Assembly: GCF_002077945.1 (NCBI RefSeq)
Contig: NZ_LVYD01000043.1
Span: 124,001 to 188,000, forward strand
Source: Niastella vici
GTDB taxonomy: Bacteria > Bacteroidota > Bacteroidia > Chitinophagales > Chitinophagaceae
Direction: 5' to 3'
DNA: 64,000 nucleotides
Both the position numbers and the translations under genes were made by a program. Under the pieces are notes generated by a model. It was given only the letters and a program-made list of their open reading frames with translations, had not been told where the DNA came from and ran no database searches. Positions 34,797-44,712 of the stretch are shown piece by piece (the first letter of the stretch is position 1; each line of letters begins with the position of its first letter).

Positions 34797-35882
34797 ATGA
34801 ACATTAAATATATCTTTTCATCTCTCTTATTCATCTTTACTGCGATCACCGTCTTTAGTCAAACAATATCATACAAAATAATCGACAACCACGGTAAAGT
34901 ATGGACAACTGAAAAGGCCAATGAATGGTACAAACGCCGCAAATGGCTAACCGGCGCCAATTATATTCCTGCCAATGCTGTCAACCAGCTTGAAATGTGG
35001 CAGGCCGATACCTTCGACCCCATTACCATCGATAAAGAGCTGGGCTGGGCACAAAGTATAGGCTTTAACACCTTACGTGTTTTCCTCCATAGCATTGTGT
35101 ATAAGCAGGACGCGCAGGGATTCAAAAACCGCATACACCGCTTTTTGCAGATAGCAGATAAACACCACATACAACCGCTGTTCGTATTCTTTGATGATTG
35201 CTGGAACAGGGACCCTCAACCCGGTAAACAGCCTGAACCGAAGCCGGGGATGCATAATTCAGGCTGGATGCAGGACCCGGGCGATCCGGGTTATAAAGAT
35301 TCAGCACGAATTGCGGAACTGGAAATGTACGTACGGGATATCTTGTTCAGCTTTGCACACGACAAACGCATTTTGATGTGGGACCTGTACAACGAACCGG
35401 GCAATCAGGGAAAGAATGATGCAGTACTGCCGCTGCTGCAAAAAGTATTCTATTGGGCGAGAGCTGTTAATCCCGATCAGCCGGTAACGGCAGGACTTTG
35501 GTCGTGGCGGCTTGAAACTATTAACCGCTTCCTTATTGCCAATTCCGACATCATCACTTATCATAATTATGAAGAACCGCAGGCGCACCAGAAAGTGATA
35601 CAGATACTGCAATCATTTGGCAGGCCACTGATCTGTACCGAGTACATGGCTCGTACACACAACAGCCGGTTCAATAATGTATTGCCCATGCTGAAAAAAG
35701 AAAATACCGGCGCCATTAACTGGGGGTTAGTGGCCGGTAAAACCAATACCATTTATTCGTGGGAAGAAAAATTATCTGATGGCCGCCTGCCTGCCGAATG
35801 GTTTCACGACATCTTTAAAAAAGACGGCACACCATACCGGCAGGACGAAGTTGATCTGATAAAACAGCTGAATGGTTTATGA
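34797..35882 (+). CDS. Clan GH-A glycoside hydrolase (GH5-like, family uncertain)
   Basis: A secreted 361-residue TIM-barrel enzyme with a signal peptide ending near VFSQ (residue 22). The proposed acid/base is Glu200 in DLYNEPGN and the nucleophile Glu282 in ICTEYMAR, the strand 4 and strand 7 positions of clan GH-A retaining enzymes. Other barrel features are IGFNTLRVFLH and PLFVFFDDCWN. Similar proteins are annotated variously as cellulase-family or xylanase-like, so substrate cannot be set from sequence. It is the first enzyme gene behind SusC-SusD and lies 24 bases before the GH97 gene, so it is probably in the same operon. Confidence 0.85.
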   Translation: MNIKYIFSSLLFIFTAITVFSQTISYKIIDNHGKVWTTEKANEWYKRRKWLTGANYIPANAVNQLEMWQADTFDPITIDKELGWAQSIGFNTLRVFLHSIVYKQDAQGFKNRIHRFLQIADKHHIQPLFVFFDDCWNRDPQPGKQPEPKPGMHNSGWMQDPGDPGYKDSARIAELEMYVRDILFSFAHDKRILMWDLYNEPGNQGKNDAVLPLLQKVFYWARAVNPDQPVTAGLWSWRLETINRFLIANSDIITYHNYEEPQAHQKVIQILQSFGRPLICTEYMARTHNSRFNNVLPMLKKENTGAINWGLVAGKTNTIYSWEEKLSDGRLPAEWFHDIFKKDGTPYRQDEVDLIKQLNGL

Positions 35883-35906
35883 AATGCAAATTAGCAAGTT
35901 ACACCC

Positions 35907-37865
35907 ATGAACAAGAACATGACAAATAAAGCAATCATGATGATGGCCGGCTGCATTCTTGCCCTGCCCGCCCTTGCGCAAAAAAAGTATACCATTAACG
36001 CGCCGGATAAAACCCTGAGCGTGCAGGTGACTGTTTCTGATAGTATTTATTACCAGGTAATGCGAAACGGTAATGTGCTCACGGAAGCCGCTGCCTTGTC
36101 GTTCACCACCGATCAAAATGCTGCCGGTTTCAGGGTAAGCAAGGCTATGGCCGGTACGCACAGTGGTATCCTGACACCTGTAGTGTGGCAAAAAGCAAAA
36201 ACGATAGCCGATGATTATTCCTCGTTACGGCTCGATTTCAGCAACAAGCTGTCCATGGAATGGCGCGTTTATAAGAACGGTATAGCCTGGCGGTGGATAA
36301 ACAATCTTGCAAAAGCCTGCAAGGTGACGGATGAATTGGCCACGCTGAACCCGGGCCCGGAGGCCCGGGCCTGGTATCCGCAGGAAGACGGCTTCTTTTC
36401 ACACAATGAACGTCAATACCGAAAATACAGGGTAGGGGACATCGATGCCGGGAAGTTGGCCAGTTTGCCCGTGTTGTTTGAAACAAAAGGCGCGAAGCTG
36501 CTGCTGACCGAATCGGGACTTTTCAATTATGCGGGTATGTGGGTGCAGGGTGATGGAAAAGGCAGCATACGCGGCGTGTTCCCGCATTATCCAAGAGAGA
36601 AAAAAATAGAAGGCGATCGCTCAGAACTTGTAGTGAGCCGTGAAGATTTCATTGCGAAAATAAAAGGCCCGCAGAATTTTCCCTGGCGCATCGTTATGGT
36701 AGCAAAGGACGACGGAGAATTGCTGACCAACCAGTTGCCTTATTTGTTAGGCACACCGCCTGCACCCGGCAGCGATTACAGCTGGGTAAAGCCCGGCAAG
36801 GTGCAATGGGACTGGTGGCATTACAACAATATTTACAATGTAAATTTCCGCGCCGGCATCAACAACGATACCTATAAGTATTACATTGACTTTGCCGCAA
36901 AATATCATCTTGAGTATGTATTGCTCGACGAAGGCTGGTGCGATACCCGCGATCTTTTCAAACAATCAAAACACATCAATATAGAAGAGCTGGCCGCTTA
37001 TGCGCACAGCAGGAACGTAGGCCTCTTGCTGTGGACCAGCTGGCTGGTGCTTGATCAGCAACTCGACCGGGCCCTGGACCAATTTGAAAAATGGGGCATT
37101 AAAGGCATCAAGGTTGATTTTATGCAGCGCGATGACCAGGATATGGTGAATTATTATGAGAAAGTATCGAAAGCCGCCGCCAGTCATAAACTGATGGTAG
37201 ACTTTCATGGCGCCTGTAAACCCACGGGCTGGAGCCGCACCTATCCCAATGTGATGACCTCCGAAGGGGTATTGGGTAACGAGATAAGTAAATTTTCAGA
37301 TGTTATAGATCCCGAACATACGTTGACCATACCCTTTATCCGTATGGCCGCCGGCCCCATGGATTTTACACCGGGCGGTATGCTGAACGTACAAAAAAAT
37401 GCATTTGCGGCCCAGCCGGCCGAGCCCATGACACTGGGCACCCGTTGCAATCAAATGGCCATGTACGTTATGTACGAGAGCCCTTTGCAAATGCTGTGCG
37501 ATATCCCCACCCATTATTACCGCGAACCGGAGTGTATGGAATTCTTACAGGCAGTACCTGCGGTTTGGCAGCAAACCATTCCGCTGACGGCGGCTATTGG
37601 AGAGTATGCCGCGATAGCGCGGCAGGCTGCTAACGGCGACTGGTTTATTGGCGCCATGACGAACTGGACGGCGCGGGAAATCACTGTCGACCTTTCTTTC
37701 CTCGGCGATGGGAAATACAAAATGCATATCTGGAAAGACGGTCTCAATGCAGACCGCAAAGCCAAAGATTTTGCCATGGATACTATTGAAGCAGATAAAA
37801 GCAGTGCCCTCACTATCAAAATGGCTCCCGGCGGAGGGTATGTGGCCAGATTGGTGAAGGAATAA
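35907..37865 (+). CDS. Glycoside hydrolase family 97 (alpha-galactosidase or alpha-glucosidase)
   Basis: A periplasmic 652-residue enzyme. A signal peptide (AGCILALPALAQ) leads to the N-terminal beta-super-sandwich (about residues 25-290), the catalytic barrel (about 300-560) and a C-terminal beta domain. The barrel includes WDWWHYNNIYN, LDEGWCDTRDLF and GIKGIKVDFMQRDDQ. The Asp in KVDF (about residue 403) matches the nucleophile of retaining GH97 alpha-galactosidases; inverting SusB-type alpha-glucosidases use Glu bases instead, so alpha-galactosidase is the better guess. The 24-base and 20-base gaps to its neighbours support one operon. Confidence 0.93.
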   Translation: MNKNMTNKAIMMMAGCILALPALAQKKYTINAPDKTLSVQVTVSDSIYYQVMRNGNVLTEAAALSFTTDQNAAGFRVSKAMAGTHSGILTPVVWQKAKTIADDYSSLRLDFSNKLSMEWRVYKNGIAWRWINNLAKACKVTDELATLNPGPEARAWYPQEDGFFSHNERQYRKYRVGDIDAGKLASLPVLFETKGAKLLLTESGLFNYAGMWVQGDGKGSIRGVFPHYPREKKIEGDRSELVVSREDFIAKIKGPQNFPWRIVMVAKDDGELLTNQLPYLLGTPPAPGSDYSWVKPGKVQWDWWHYNNIYNVNFRAGINNDTYKYYIDFAAKYHLEYVLLDEGWCDTRDLFKQSKHINIEELAAYAHSRNVGLLLWTSWLVLDQQLDRALDQFEKWGIKGIKVDFMQRDDQDMVNYYEKVSKAAASHKLMVDFHGACKPTGWSRTYPNVMTSEGVLGNEISKFSDVIDPEHTLTIPFIRMAAGPMDFTPGGMLNVQKNAFAAQPAEPMTLGTRCNQMAMYVMYESPLQMLCDIPTHYYREPECMEFLQAVPAVWQQTIPLTAAIGEYAAIARQAANGDWFIGAMTNWTAREITVDLSFLGDGKYKMHIWKDGLNADRKAKDFAMDTIEADKSSALTIKMAPGGGYVARLVKE

Positions 37866-37885
37866 AAATTAAACAATAATACTGA

Positions 37886-40800
37886 ATGAAGACATTAGTA
37901 AAAATATTTTCCTTGTGTGTGTTGTGCCTCTGCGCCAGGGCGCAACACATGCCGGATGCTGTATTGCCCAACCCCGTGGCTGGTGGCGATAGCTATTGGC
38001 TGCAACCACAGGAAGGTTTTGAAAACAGGCGAAGCGCATACCTTTCTTTTTGTGCAGCACGCGGCACCGAAGGCGGACGTGATGGCATATTTAGCCAGTT
38101 AGCCAGATTTCAGTTAGATCAGCCGGTTGATGAAGCGCTTATCCGGGAAGGCATTGCTTTCGTATACACCGGGAAAGATTGTTGCGACTTTACGATCGGC
38201 GGCATTCTGCGCTTGCTGTATCTTAATAAGAAAAAGAAACGGTTGTCTGCACAGTTGGTCGCCAACCTTGAAAAATGCCTGCTCGATTTCAAGTATTGGT
38301 GGGATGACCCCAGGAAGGATATTCAATACCGCTGCTATCATACTGAAAATCATCAGGGACTTTATCATACGAATGAACTGCTGGCTGCACAACTGTTAGG
38401 CGGCAGCACATTCGCTGACGGTAAAAGCGGTAAGGAACATTACGCACATGCAATTGGTCTTCTCGATCACTGGCTGGTTTACCGCATGCGTTTTGGCTTC
38501 AGTGAATGGCTCTCGAATGCATATTACGATGTGGAGATGATGACACTGGCCAACCTTCACGATTTTGCTGAGCCGGCCGCAGTACGTGAAGCCGCCGTAC
38601 AATTGCTCAATGGCCTGCTGTACGATCTGGCGCTGAACAATTTTCATGGCGTTTTTGGCGCTACTCATGGCCGTACGTATGCGCACATGATCACCGGCGC
38701 CTGGCAGGAATCAACAGCTTCGATAATGAAACTGATGTTTGGAGTGGGCGTATTTCATTCACCCAGGTCAATGGGAGCTGTAGCACTGGCAACCGGTTCC
38801 TATCACTGTCCCAAAGTGATTGAAGATATTGCGACTGATTATCAGGAAACCATACTAAGCCGGCAACGACAGAGTATTGAAGTGGCCGATGCGGCGAAGT
38901 ATGGGCTTAACGTGAAGGATGAGTTGACCACCAATTTGTTCTGGGGGATGCAGGAATTTATTCATCCCGATGTGATCGATATGTCACAAACTATTTCCAA
39001 TCGTTACAACACCTGGCCTTACAGAAATTACGACGACTATAAACAAAAATACCAGGCACAGGTGGCGCAGTTCGGTAAAATTGTAAATCCTTACCTCGAT
39101 CGTTTTGCGTTGTCTGAAGCCAACATGATCACCCTGCGAACACCCGGGTATATGCTGAGCAGCGTACAGGATTATCGCAAAGGCAGCCCGGGCTATCAGC
39201 AACATATCTGGCAGGCAACCCTGGGCGTTGATGCGGTGGTATTCACCAATCATCCAGCTTCTGATGAACTGGGGGTTACCCCTAACAAATGGGCAGGGAA
39301 TGCCATTTTACCCAGGTCGGCGCAAACAAAAAACGTGTTGATATGTATTTACCGGATTCCGGATAAAACTAACCTTCCATATTCACACGCCTATTTTCCC
39401 ACGCGTGCATTTGACACGGTGCTGCAAAAGAACGGCTGGGTGTTGGGTAAGAAAGGAGATGGGTACATTGCGTTATATTCAAAACAGCCCCTGAAATGGG
39501 AGACAGAGAATGAAGGCGCTACTGATGAATTGAGGGCAGCATCCGGCGACAACAGTTGGATCTGCGAAATGGGCAGTGCATCGCAATGGAAAAATTTCGA
39601 AGCATTTGTCAATGCCATTTCCAGTGCACCGGTAAAATGCGAAGGGCTGAAAGTAGTGTATCAGTCGCCCACACAAGGGCAGGTGACTTTTGGCTGGGAA
39701 GATGCGTTTACAGTCAATGGCAGGGAACTTGAGCTAAGGCGTTTTCCCAGGTATGAAAATCAATTCTCACATGCGGGTTTCGATAACGGTTCAATTGCTA
39801 TTGACAGGAAGGGTAAACAGGAGGTGCTTGAATTCGAAAAGCCGAAAAGCGCATTGACTGCCGGTATTAATCAGCCAGCTGCCACAACGTACCGCGAAGT
39901 GGGCAGGCTGGTAGCCAACCGCTTTGTTAATGCACCTTATACCAACTTTGGTTTCAATACGCCGCCATCCTCCATTACCTATTCAGAAGTATGTGCCTGG
40001 TACGGCGCGCTGAAGTTTGCTGAAGCTACCAACGACCGCGACCTGCAGGAACGCCTGTACCAACGCTTTCTGCCATTGCTGAATGAAAAGAAAAACTTGG
40101 TGCCTGCAGCCGACCATGTTGATCATACTGTTTTTGGCGCCATTCCCTTTGAACTCTTCAGAATAAAAAAAGATACCGCCCTGTTCAACATGGGCAAACG
40201 TTTTGCCGACGGGCAATGGAAGCTTCCTGTAAACGCAAAGCCGGAATATATCGAACTGCAGCAACGTGGCTTTTCATGGCAAACCCGTTTCTGGATCGAC
40301 GATATGTTTATGATCAACCTCATTCAATCCGGGGCTTATCGCATAACCGGCGATACTGGTTATATTAACCGGGCGGCAAGGGAAATGATCGAATACCTGA
40401 AGCGCCTGCAACAACCCAATGGATTATTTTATCACGCGCCTGATGTTCCTTTCTATTGGGGACGTGGCAATGGCTGGATGGCCGCAGGTATGACAGAGCT
40501 ACTGCTTTCCCTGCCTTCCAACAGCGTGTACCGGCCTGCCATTTTAAAAGGTTATAAAACCATGATGAACTCATTGCTCAATTTTCAATTGGCGAATGGT
40601 ATGTGGCGCCAATTGATCGATGATAGCAGGGCATGGCCTGAAACCTCCTGTACAGGAATGTTTACCTATGCTATGATCACCGGTGTAAAGAAAGGTTGGT
40701 TGAATAAAGAACAATATACGACGGCTGCATTAAAAGCCTGGCAGGCATTGGTAACCTATATTAATTCCGATGGCGATGTGCGCGAGATCTGCGAAGGCAC

Positions 40801-40909
40801 AAACAAAGAAAATAGCCGCCAGTATTATCTGGAACGTAAACGTATAACAGGCGATATGCATGGCCAGGCTCCGGTATTGTGGTGTGCCGCTGCATTTTTA
40901 TCAAAATGA
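37886..40909 (+). CDS. Two-part enzyme: unassigned alpha-toroid/beta region fused to GH105-like hydrolase
   Basis: A 1007-residue exported protein with a signal peptide ending CARAQ. The C-terminal ~340 residues resemble GH105/GH88 unsaturated glycuronyl hydrolases: FWIDDMFMINL (Asp about 803), WGRGNGWMAAGMTELL, RQLIDDSRAWPETSCTGMF and GDMHGQAPVLWCAAA. The N-terminal ~650 residues are not a family I can name. They look like an alpha-helical toroid (YHTENHQGLYHTNELLAAQL, WLSNAYYDVEMMTLANLHDF, GATHGRTYAHM), then a beta-rich part (SPGYQQHIWQATLGVDAVVF) as in toroid-type polysaccharide lyases. A lyase making unsaturated ends joined to the hydrolase that removes them would be coherent, but the lyase role is inference. 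Last gene of the locus 3 operon. Confidence 0.85.
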   Translation: MKTLVKIFSLCVLCLCARAQHMPDAVLPNPVAGGDSYWLQPQEGFENRRSAYLSFCAARGTEGGRDGIFSQLARFQLDQPVDEALIREGIAFVYTGKDCCDFTIGGILRLLYLNKKKKRLSAQLVANLEKCLLDFKYWWDDPRKDIQYRCYHTENHQGLYHTNELLAAQLLGGSTFADGKSGKEHYAHAIGLLDHWLVYRMRFGFSEWLSNAYYDVEMMTLANLHDFAEPAAVREAAVQLLNGLLYDLALNNFHGVFGATHGRTYAHMITGAWQESTASIMKLMFGVGVFHSPRSMGAVALATGSYHCPKVIEDIATDYQETILSRQRQSIEVADAAKYGLNVKDELTTNLFWGMQEFIHPDVIDMSQTISNRYNTWPYRNYDDYKQKYQAQVAQFGKIVNPYLDRFALSEANMITLRTPGYMLSSVQDYRKGSPGYQQHIWQATLGVDAVVFTNHPASDELGVTPNKWAGNAILPRSAQTKNVLICIYRIPDKTNLPYSHAYFPTRAFDTVLQKNGWVLGKKGDGYIALYSKQPLKWETENEGATDELRAASGDNSWICEMGSASQWKNFEAFVNAISSAPVKCEGLKVVYQSPTQGQVTFGWEDAFTVNGRELELRRFPRYENQFSHAGFDNGSIAIDRKGKQEVLEFEKPKSALTAGINQPAATTYREVGRLVANRFVNAPYTNFGFNTPPSSITYSEVCAWYGALKFAEATNDRDLQERLYQRFLPLLNEKKNLVPAADHVDHTVFGAIPFELFRIKKDTALFNMGKRFADGQWKLPVNAKPEYIELQQRGFSWQTRFWIDDMFMINLIQSGAYRITGDTGYINRAAREMIEYLKRLQQPNGLFYHAPDVPFYWGRGNGWMAAGMTELLLSLPSNSVYRPAILKGYKTMMNSLLNFQLANGMWRQLIDDSRAWPETSCTGMFTYAMITGVKKGWLNKEQYTTAALKAWQALVTYINSDGDVREICEGTNKENSRQYYLERKRITGDMHGQAPVLWCAAAFLSK

Positions 40910-41084
40910 TGGTTGGTTTGTACTTACAGGTCAGGAAATATGGCTTTTTTGATTATGAAATAAATAAAGTCCTGCTTGTTTCGCTTTCGGAAGAAAAATT
41001 GATCAGAAGCGAATACAGGAATTGAATCAGAATATTTTAATAATACGGATGAATTTCGCAGGTAAATTATAATGAGCTACATTA

Positions 41085-42578
41085 TTATACTGAACGAACA
41101 ACCTGCAGCTCAAATTTAAATGTAGTGCCTTTACCAGGTTCGCTGAATACGGCTATAGGCGCCTGGTGAAGCTCTAATATTTTCTTTACGATGGCCAGCC
41201 CAATTCCCATGCCTTTCGATTCGGCAGCCCGGGGATGTATCTGCTTGTAACGTTCAAAAATATGCGTGAGGTCCTCGGGAGAAATACCAATTCCGGTATC
41301 TGTTACGGCCACTTTCACCCCGGCATTCGTTTCCGATAAAATAATAGTAATGCTTCCGCCCGCGGGCGTAAATTTAAAAGCGTTATCCAGCAAATTTTGA
41401 AGCACCCGTTCTGTGAGTGAAATATCTGCAAATACAAGTGGTAAGTTATCCGGTGCTTCTAAGTTCAGCCGGATTCCCTTATTGTCTGCTTTCAACTGGT
41501 AGGCCATCATAATATCTGATGCCAGCTCAGAGATCATAAAGGATTCCTTTTGCGGCGTTACCAGGTTGGCCTCCAGTTTGGCAAACTGGAATAATTGTTC
41601 TACCAGTACCGATAACTTGCGGTTGCTGTCGTATACTATTGCCAGGTACTTTTGGCTGTCAGTGGCTGAAAGCTGGTCTTTTTTCATCATCAGCGTTTCT
41701 ACATACCCCTGCATAATGGATAACGGAGTTCGGAGATCGTGTGAGATATTGGCAATTAGCTCCTGCCGGAACTTGTCGGTCGCCGATATTTTGTCAATAT
41801 TGTCAACGATCACAACTGCCATTTCATTAAAGGTGGATGCAAGCATACCCAGGTTACCCTTGGCATAACCCTCGATGCGGGCGGTGTAATCTCCTTCTTT
41901 AAACCGGCTCACCACGCCAGCAATACGGCGTATACTGTCTGTTATTAAATAAAAAGTAACAATGCCTACGATAAAAGCCACTGCAAGGGCAGCAAAAAAT
42001 ATAAAGCCGGCAAGGCGAAAATATAAGTTGTTGTCTAAGGATTGCAGAATGGCCTTTTGCCGCTCACTGGCCAGAACGGCATATACATATCCCACTAGCC
42101 GTCCTTTTTCATAGACCGGCGCAGCAGAAAAAATGCTGGGTTCGCCCGGCTGCTTGGGGTTATCGCCCATTGGCCGTTGCATGTTAGCTGCCGACAGCCA
42201 CTGCTTTACTTTTGCAATATTTATCTGGTGCATCTGCACCGTTTTATCGGGTACTACATAATCTTTAATGTTACCGGCAGTATCCAGTAAATACACTTCC
42301 ACGCTGGGATTGGCTACCATAGTTGAGTGGATGATATCGTGTGTTACCGTGGTATCGGGTTGGCCATTCTTAAAGGGCTGCGTAAAAGTGGCCAGGTGGT
42401 TGGCTACATCGCCATACAACTCCTGGTGGGCTGCGGTGAAATAAGATCGTGAGTATTTTGAAGCGATGATCACAAATACGATTCCCAATACGATCAAAAG
42501 CCCCGTAAATACGGCGGTGATCTTCCAGAAAAGACGATTTCCTTTTATTGTTCTTGCCGGCATGTTATAATTCTTCAT
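41085..42578 (-). CDS. Sensor histidine kinase of a two-component system
   Basis: A 497-residue membrane kinase. The first membrane helix (AVFTGLLIVLGIVFVII, about residues 17-33) is followed by a periplasmic sensor region to about 188, a second helix (FIFFAALAVAFIVGIVTFYL), a HAMP domain (about 210-262), the phosphoacceptor His280 in ISHDLRTPLS, and the ATPase domain with N box LLDNAFKF, DTGIGISPED and a G2 box GMGIGLAIVKK. It overlaps the response regulator gene by 14 bases, so the two are co-translated. The plus-strand neighbour on the left is the end of the locus 3 operon; the target system is unknown. Confidence 0.95.
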   Translation of the reverse strand: MKNYNMPARTIKGNRLFWKITAVFTGLLIVLGIVFVIIASKYSRSYFTAAHQELYGDVANHLATFTQPFKNGQPDTTVTHDIIHSTMVANPSVEVYLLDTAGNIKDYVVPDKTVQMHQINIAKVKQWLSAANMQRPMGDNPKQPGEPSIFSAAPVYEKGRLVGYVYAVLASERQKAILQSLDNNLYFRLAGFIFFAALAVAFIVGIVTFYLITDSIRRIAGVVSRFKEGDYTARIEGYAKGNLGMLASTFNEMAVVIVDNIDKISATDKFRQELIANISHDLRTPLSIMQGYVETLMMKKDQLSATDSQKYLAIVYDSNRKLSVLVEQLFQFAKLEANLVTPQKESFMISELASDIMMAYQLKADNKGIRLNLEAPDNLPLVFADISLTERVLQNLLDNAFKFTPAGGSITIILSETNAGVKVAVTDTGIGISPEDLTHIFERYKQIHPRAAESKGMGIGLAIVKKILELHQAPIAVFSEPGKGTTFKFELQVVRSV

Positions 42579-43275
42579 TAAACCTGTAGCCTACACCCCA
42601 GGTAGTTAAAATAAATCGCGGATTGGAGATATCTTCTTCAATTTTTGCCCGTAACCGGTTAATGTGGCTGTTCACTGTATGTTCATAGCCTTCAAAATCG
42701 TATCCCCATACCAGGTTCAGCAATTGTTTTCGGCTGTAGCTTTTACCTGCATTGGATGCCAGCAGTGTGATGAGGTCAAATTCTTTTGGCGAAAGGTCGA
42801 TTCGATTGTTGTTAAGCGTTACTTTACGCTTGTCAAGGTCTATTTCGAGCCCGCCACAATTTATGGCAGCAGCTGCCGGCACATGTGCTGATTCCTGCGA
42901 CAGATCTTCAGTTCTGCGGAAGACAACCTTTACGCGGGCAATGAATTCCCTGATGCTGAAAGGCTTGGTAAGATAATCATCGGCGCCGATCTCGAGCCCC
43001 ATTACTTTATCGATCTCTTCACTCCTGGCCGTAAGCATAATGATCGGGGTTTGCCGGTCTGTTTGTCTTAGTTTCCTGCATACTTCCAGGCCGTTCAGGC
43101 CGGGTAAAGTGATGTCTAATATGATCAAATGAAAACGACCCTCTTTAGCAGCCGATAATCCCTTTAGCCCGTCACTTTCAGCCGATACCTTGCAACCCAG
43201 GTCATGCAGGTGAATTTTAAGCAGTTCCACAATGTTGGGATCATCCTCGATGATCAATACTGATTTATTATCCAT
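42565..43275 (-). CDS. OmpR-family response regulator
   Basis: A 236-residue DNA-binding regulator paired with the kinase above. The receiver domain has acidic residues IEDD (9-12), phosphoacceptor Asp54 in LIILDITLPG and the conserved Lys in DYLTKPFS. The OmpR-type winged helix (about residues 140-234) contains NRIDLSPKEFDLITLLASNA and EHTVNSHINRLRAKI, ending GVGYRFNEEL. ATG at 43275 (MDNKSVLIIEDD) gives the canonical opening; an upstream ATG at 43350 adds 25 non-conserved residues. It is divergent from the spondin lipoprotein gene across about 120 bases, so those genes are possible targets. Confidence 0.95.
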   Translation of the reverse strand: MDNKSVLIIEDDPNIVELLKIHLHDLGCKVSAESDGLKGLSAAKEGRFHLIILDITLPGLNGLEVCRKLRQTDRQTPIIMLTARSEEIDKVMGLEIGADDYLTKPFSIREFIARVKVVFRRTEDLSQESAHVPAAAAINCGGLEIDLDKRKVTLNNNRIDLSPKEFDLITLLASNAGKSYSRKQLLNLVWGYDFEGYEHTVNSHINRLRAKIEEDISNPRFILTTWGVGYRFNEEL

Positions 43276-43398
43276 AATGGTATATGGCAAAGTTGCTAAA
43301 TAAAACGGTGTGTTACGCGCTGTGATACTTTTGTTATAATTCTGCAACACCCCTGCGATACTGTTTTATTTGCTTTGTGTTATTAAAATACACCACAA

Positions 43399-44694
43399 AT
43401 GAAATACAATTCACTAAAAACCTGTGTGTTAATAGCTTCTGTGCTGTTTATGGCCTCCTGTAAGAAAGATAATGATAATCCCACTCATTCAGAGACTATT
43501 ACCATTGAAAATGTCCTCGATAGCAAACCACTGGTTGAATCGGGCACTTTCAAAGGGAGCGGCACCCCGCCCGTTATCTTCCCGGGTCAGTCGGTTTCAT
43601 TTAGTTTTTCCGCAGCCAAAAATCAACGATTGACCTTTGCCACTATGTATGGCTGGAGCAATGACCTGTTTTTTGCACCGGAAAACCCGGGCATCAAATT
43701 ATACAATGATGACGGTTCGCCCATAACCGGTGATGTATCGGCCCAGATAAAATTGTGGGATAATGGCACCCGCGTGAACCAGGTCCCGGGATCTGCAGTA
43801 GTTCACCCGGGAACAGCCGAAGCCACACCTAAGAATATCAAAGAAGTAAATGGGATGGATGATTATGGTAATACTTACCTGGCCGCTTCAAAATTGATGC
43901 AGGCATCGCTCGCTTATAACGGCAATTCTACCTTCACCATTACTATTACTAATATCTCAGGTGGTACAGCCAATCAAACCCCATTCAGTCCGGGCGTATG
44001 GGCCATCTCGTATATGGCCGGTGGTAACCTGTTATTGCCGGAGCCTGTATATTCAGTTGGTAAATTGAGTGCAAACGGCCTCACCAATATAGCAGAAATG
44101 GGCGATAACTCGGTGCTGAGCACTTATTTAACGGGAAAGACAGGGATATTTACCCCACTGTCGCCGGTGTTGGTTGTTGTATATAACGGTCATGAAAACC
44201 CTTTCTTTAAAGCCGGTGAAAATGATCGCGGCGAAGGATTGAAAGACCTGGCACAAAAAGGAAATGCCGATATGCTGGCAGCCGCTTTAAAAGCAAAGCC
44301 GGGGGTTAAAGCAGTGTATGTTCTTAAGGAAGGTAAAAGCACTGTACTACTTCCACGAGTTGACGGTGCTGCAGGCGGGATGGTTTCGCAAATGTTATCG
44401 GTAATGAAAGGTGATAGAATTGCTATTGCTACGATGTATGGATTTTCGAACGATTGGTTCTTTGCCACTTCAGGAAATGATCTGGATGCCACTCAAAAAG
44501 GAGACGTATCCTCCTCTGTAGGGCTGTATGATGATGGTACAGCTGTAAATCAATTCCCCGGCGCCGGTATTACCCAGTTTAACCTGGCAGGCACGCCGTT
44601 GAACGAATCAACGCCAATACAAATGGTACCTAATCCTAATGCATTTACTACGTTACCTGCCATCAACAACATCATTAAAGTAAGTATTCAATAA
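43399..44694 (+). CDS. Lipoprotein with two spondin_N-like domains
   Basis: A 431-residue lipoprotein (lipobox FMASC, Cys21). Two copies of a spondin_N-type domain are visible. The first contains FATMYGWSNDLFFAP (about residue 80) and LWDNGTRVNQVPG; the second contains IATMYGFSNDWFFAT (about 343) and LYDDGTAVNQFPG. Both keep the acidic calcium-site pattern of the family. Spondin domains mediate adhesion in animals; in Bacteroidota their role is unknown. The gene is divergent from the two-component system and is followed 18 bases later by a small Cys/His-rich protein, probably on the same transcript. Confidence 0.85.
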   Translation: MKYNSLKTCVLIASVLFMASCKKDNDNPTHSETITIENVLDSKPLVESGTFKGSGTPPVIFPGQSVSFSFSAAKNQRLTFATMYGWSNDLFFAPENPGIKLYNDDGSPITGDVSAQIKLWDNGTRVNQVPGSAVVHPGTAEATPKNIKEVNGMDDYGNTYLAASKLMQASLAYNGNSTFTITITNISGGTANQTPFSPGVWAISYMAGGNLLLPEPVYSVGKLSANGLTNIAEMGDNSVLSTYLTGKTGIFTPLSPVLVVVYNGHENPFFKAGENDRGEGLKDLAQKGNADMLAAALKAKPGVKAVYVLKEGKSTVLLPRVDGAAGGMVSQMLSVMKGDRIAIATMYGFSNDWFFATSGNDLDATQKGDVSSSVGLYDDGTAVNQFPGAGITQFNLAGTPLNESTPIQMVPNPNAFTTLPAINNIIKVSIQ

Positions 44695-44712
44695 TAACAT
44701 AAACAAAGAAAC

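Noticed and set aside
33944..34849. 301-residue minus-strand frame over susD of locus 3
   Set aside because: Length comes from low stop density opposite the real gene; it also runs through the attenuator hairpin and lacks recognisable motifs.
40910..40936. Seventh copy of the conserved-loop hairpin (GGTTTG-TACTTAC)
   Set aside because: The loop lacks the central GTCT and no complementary stem flanks it.
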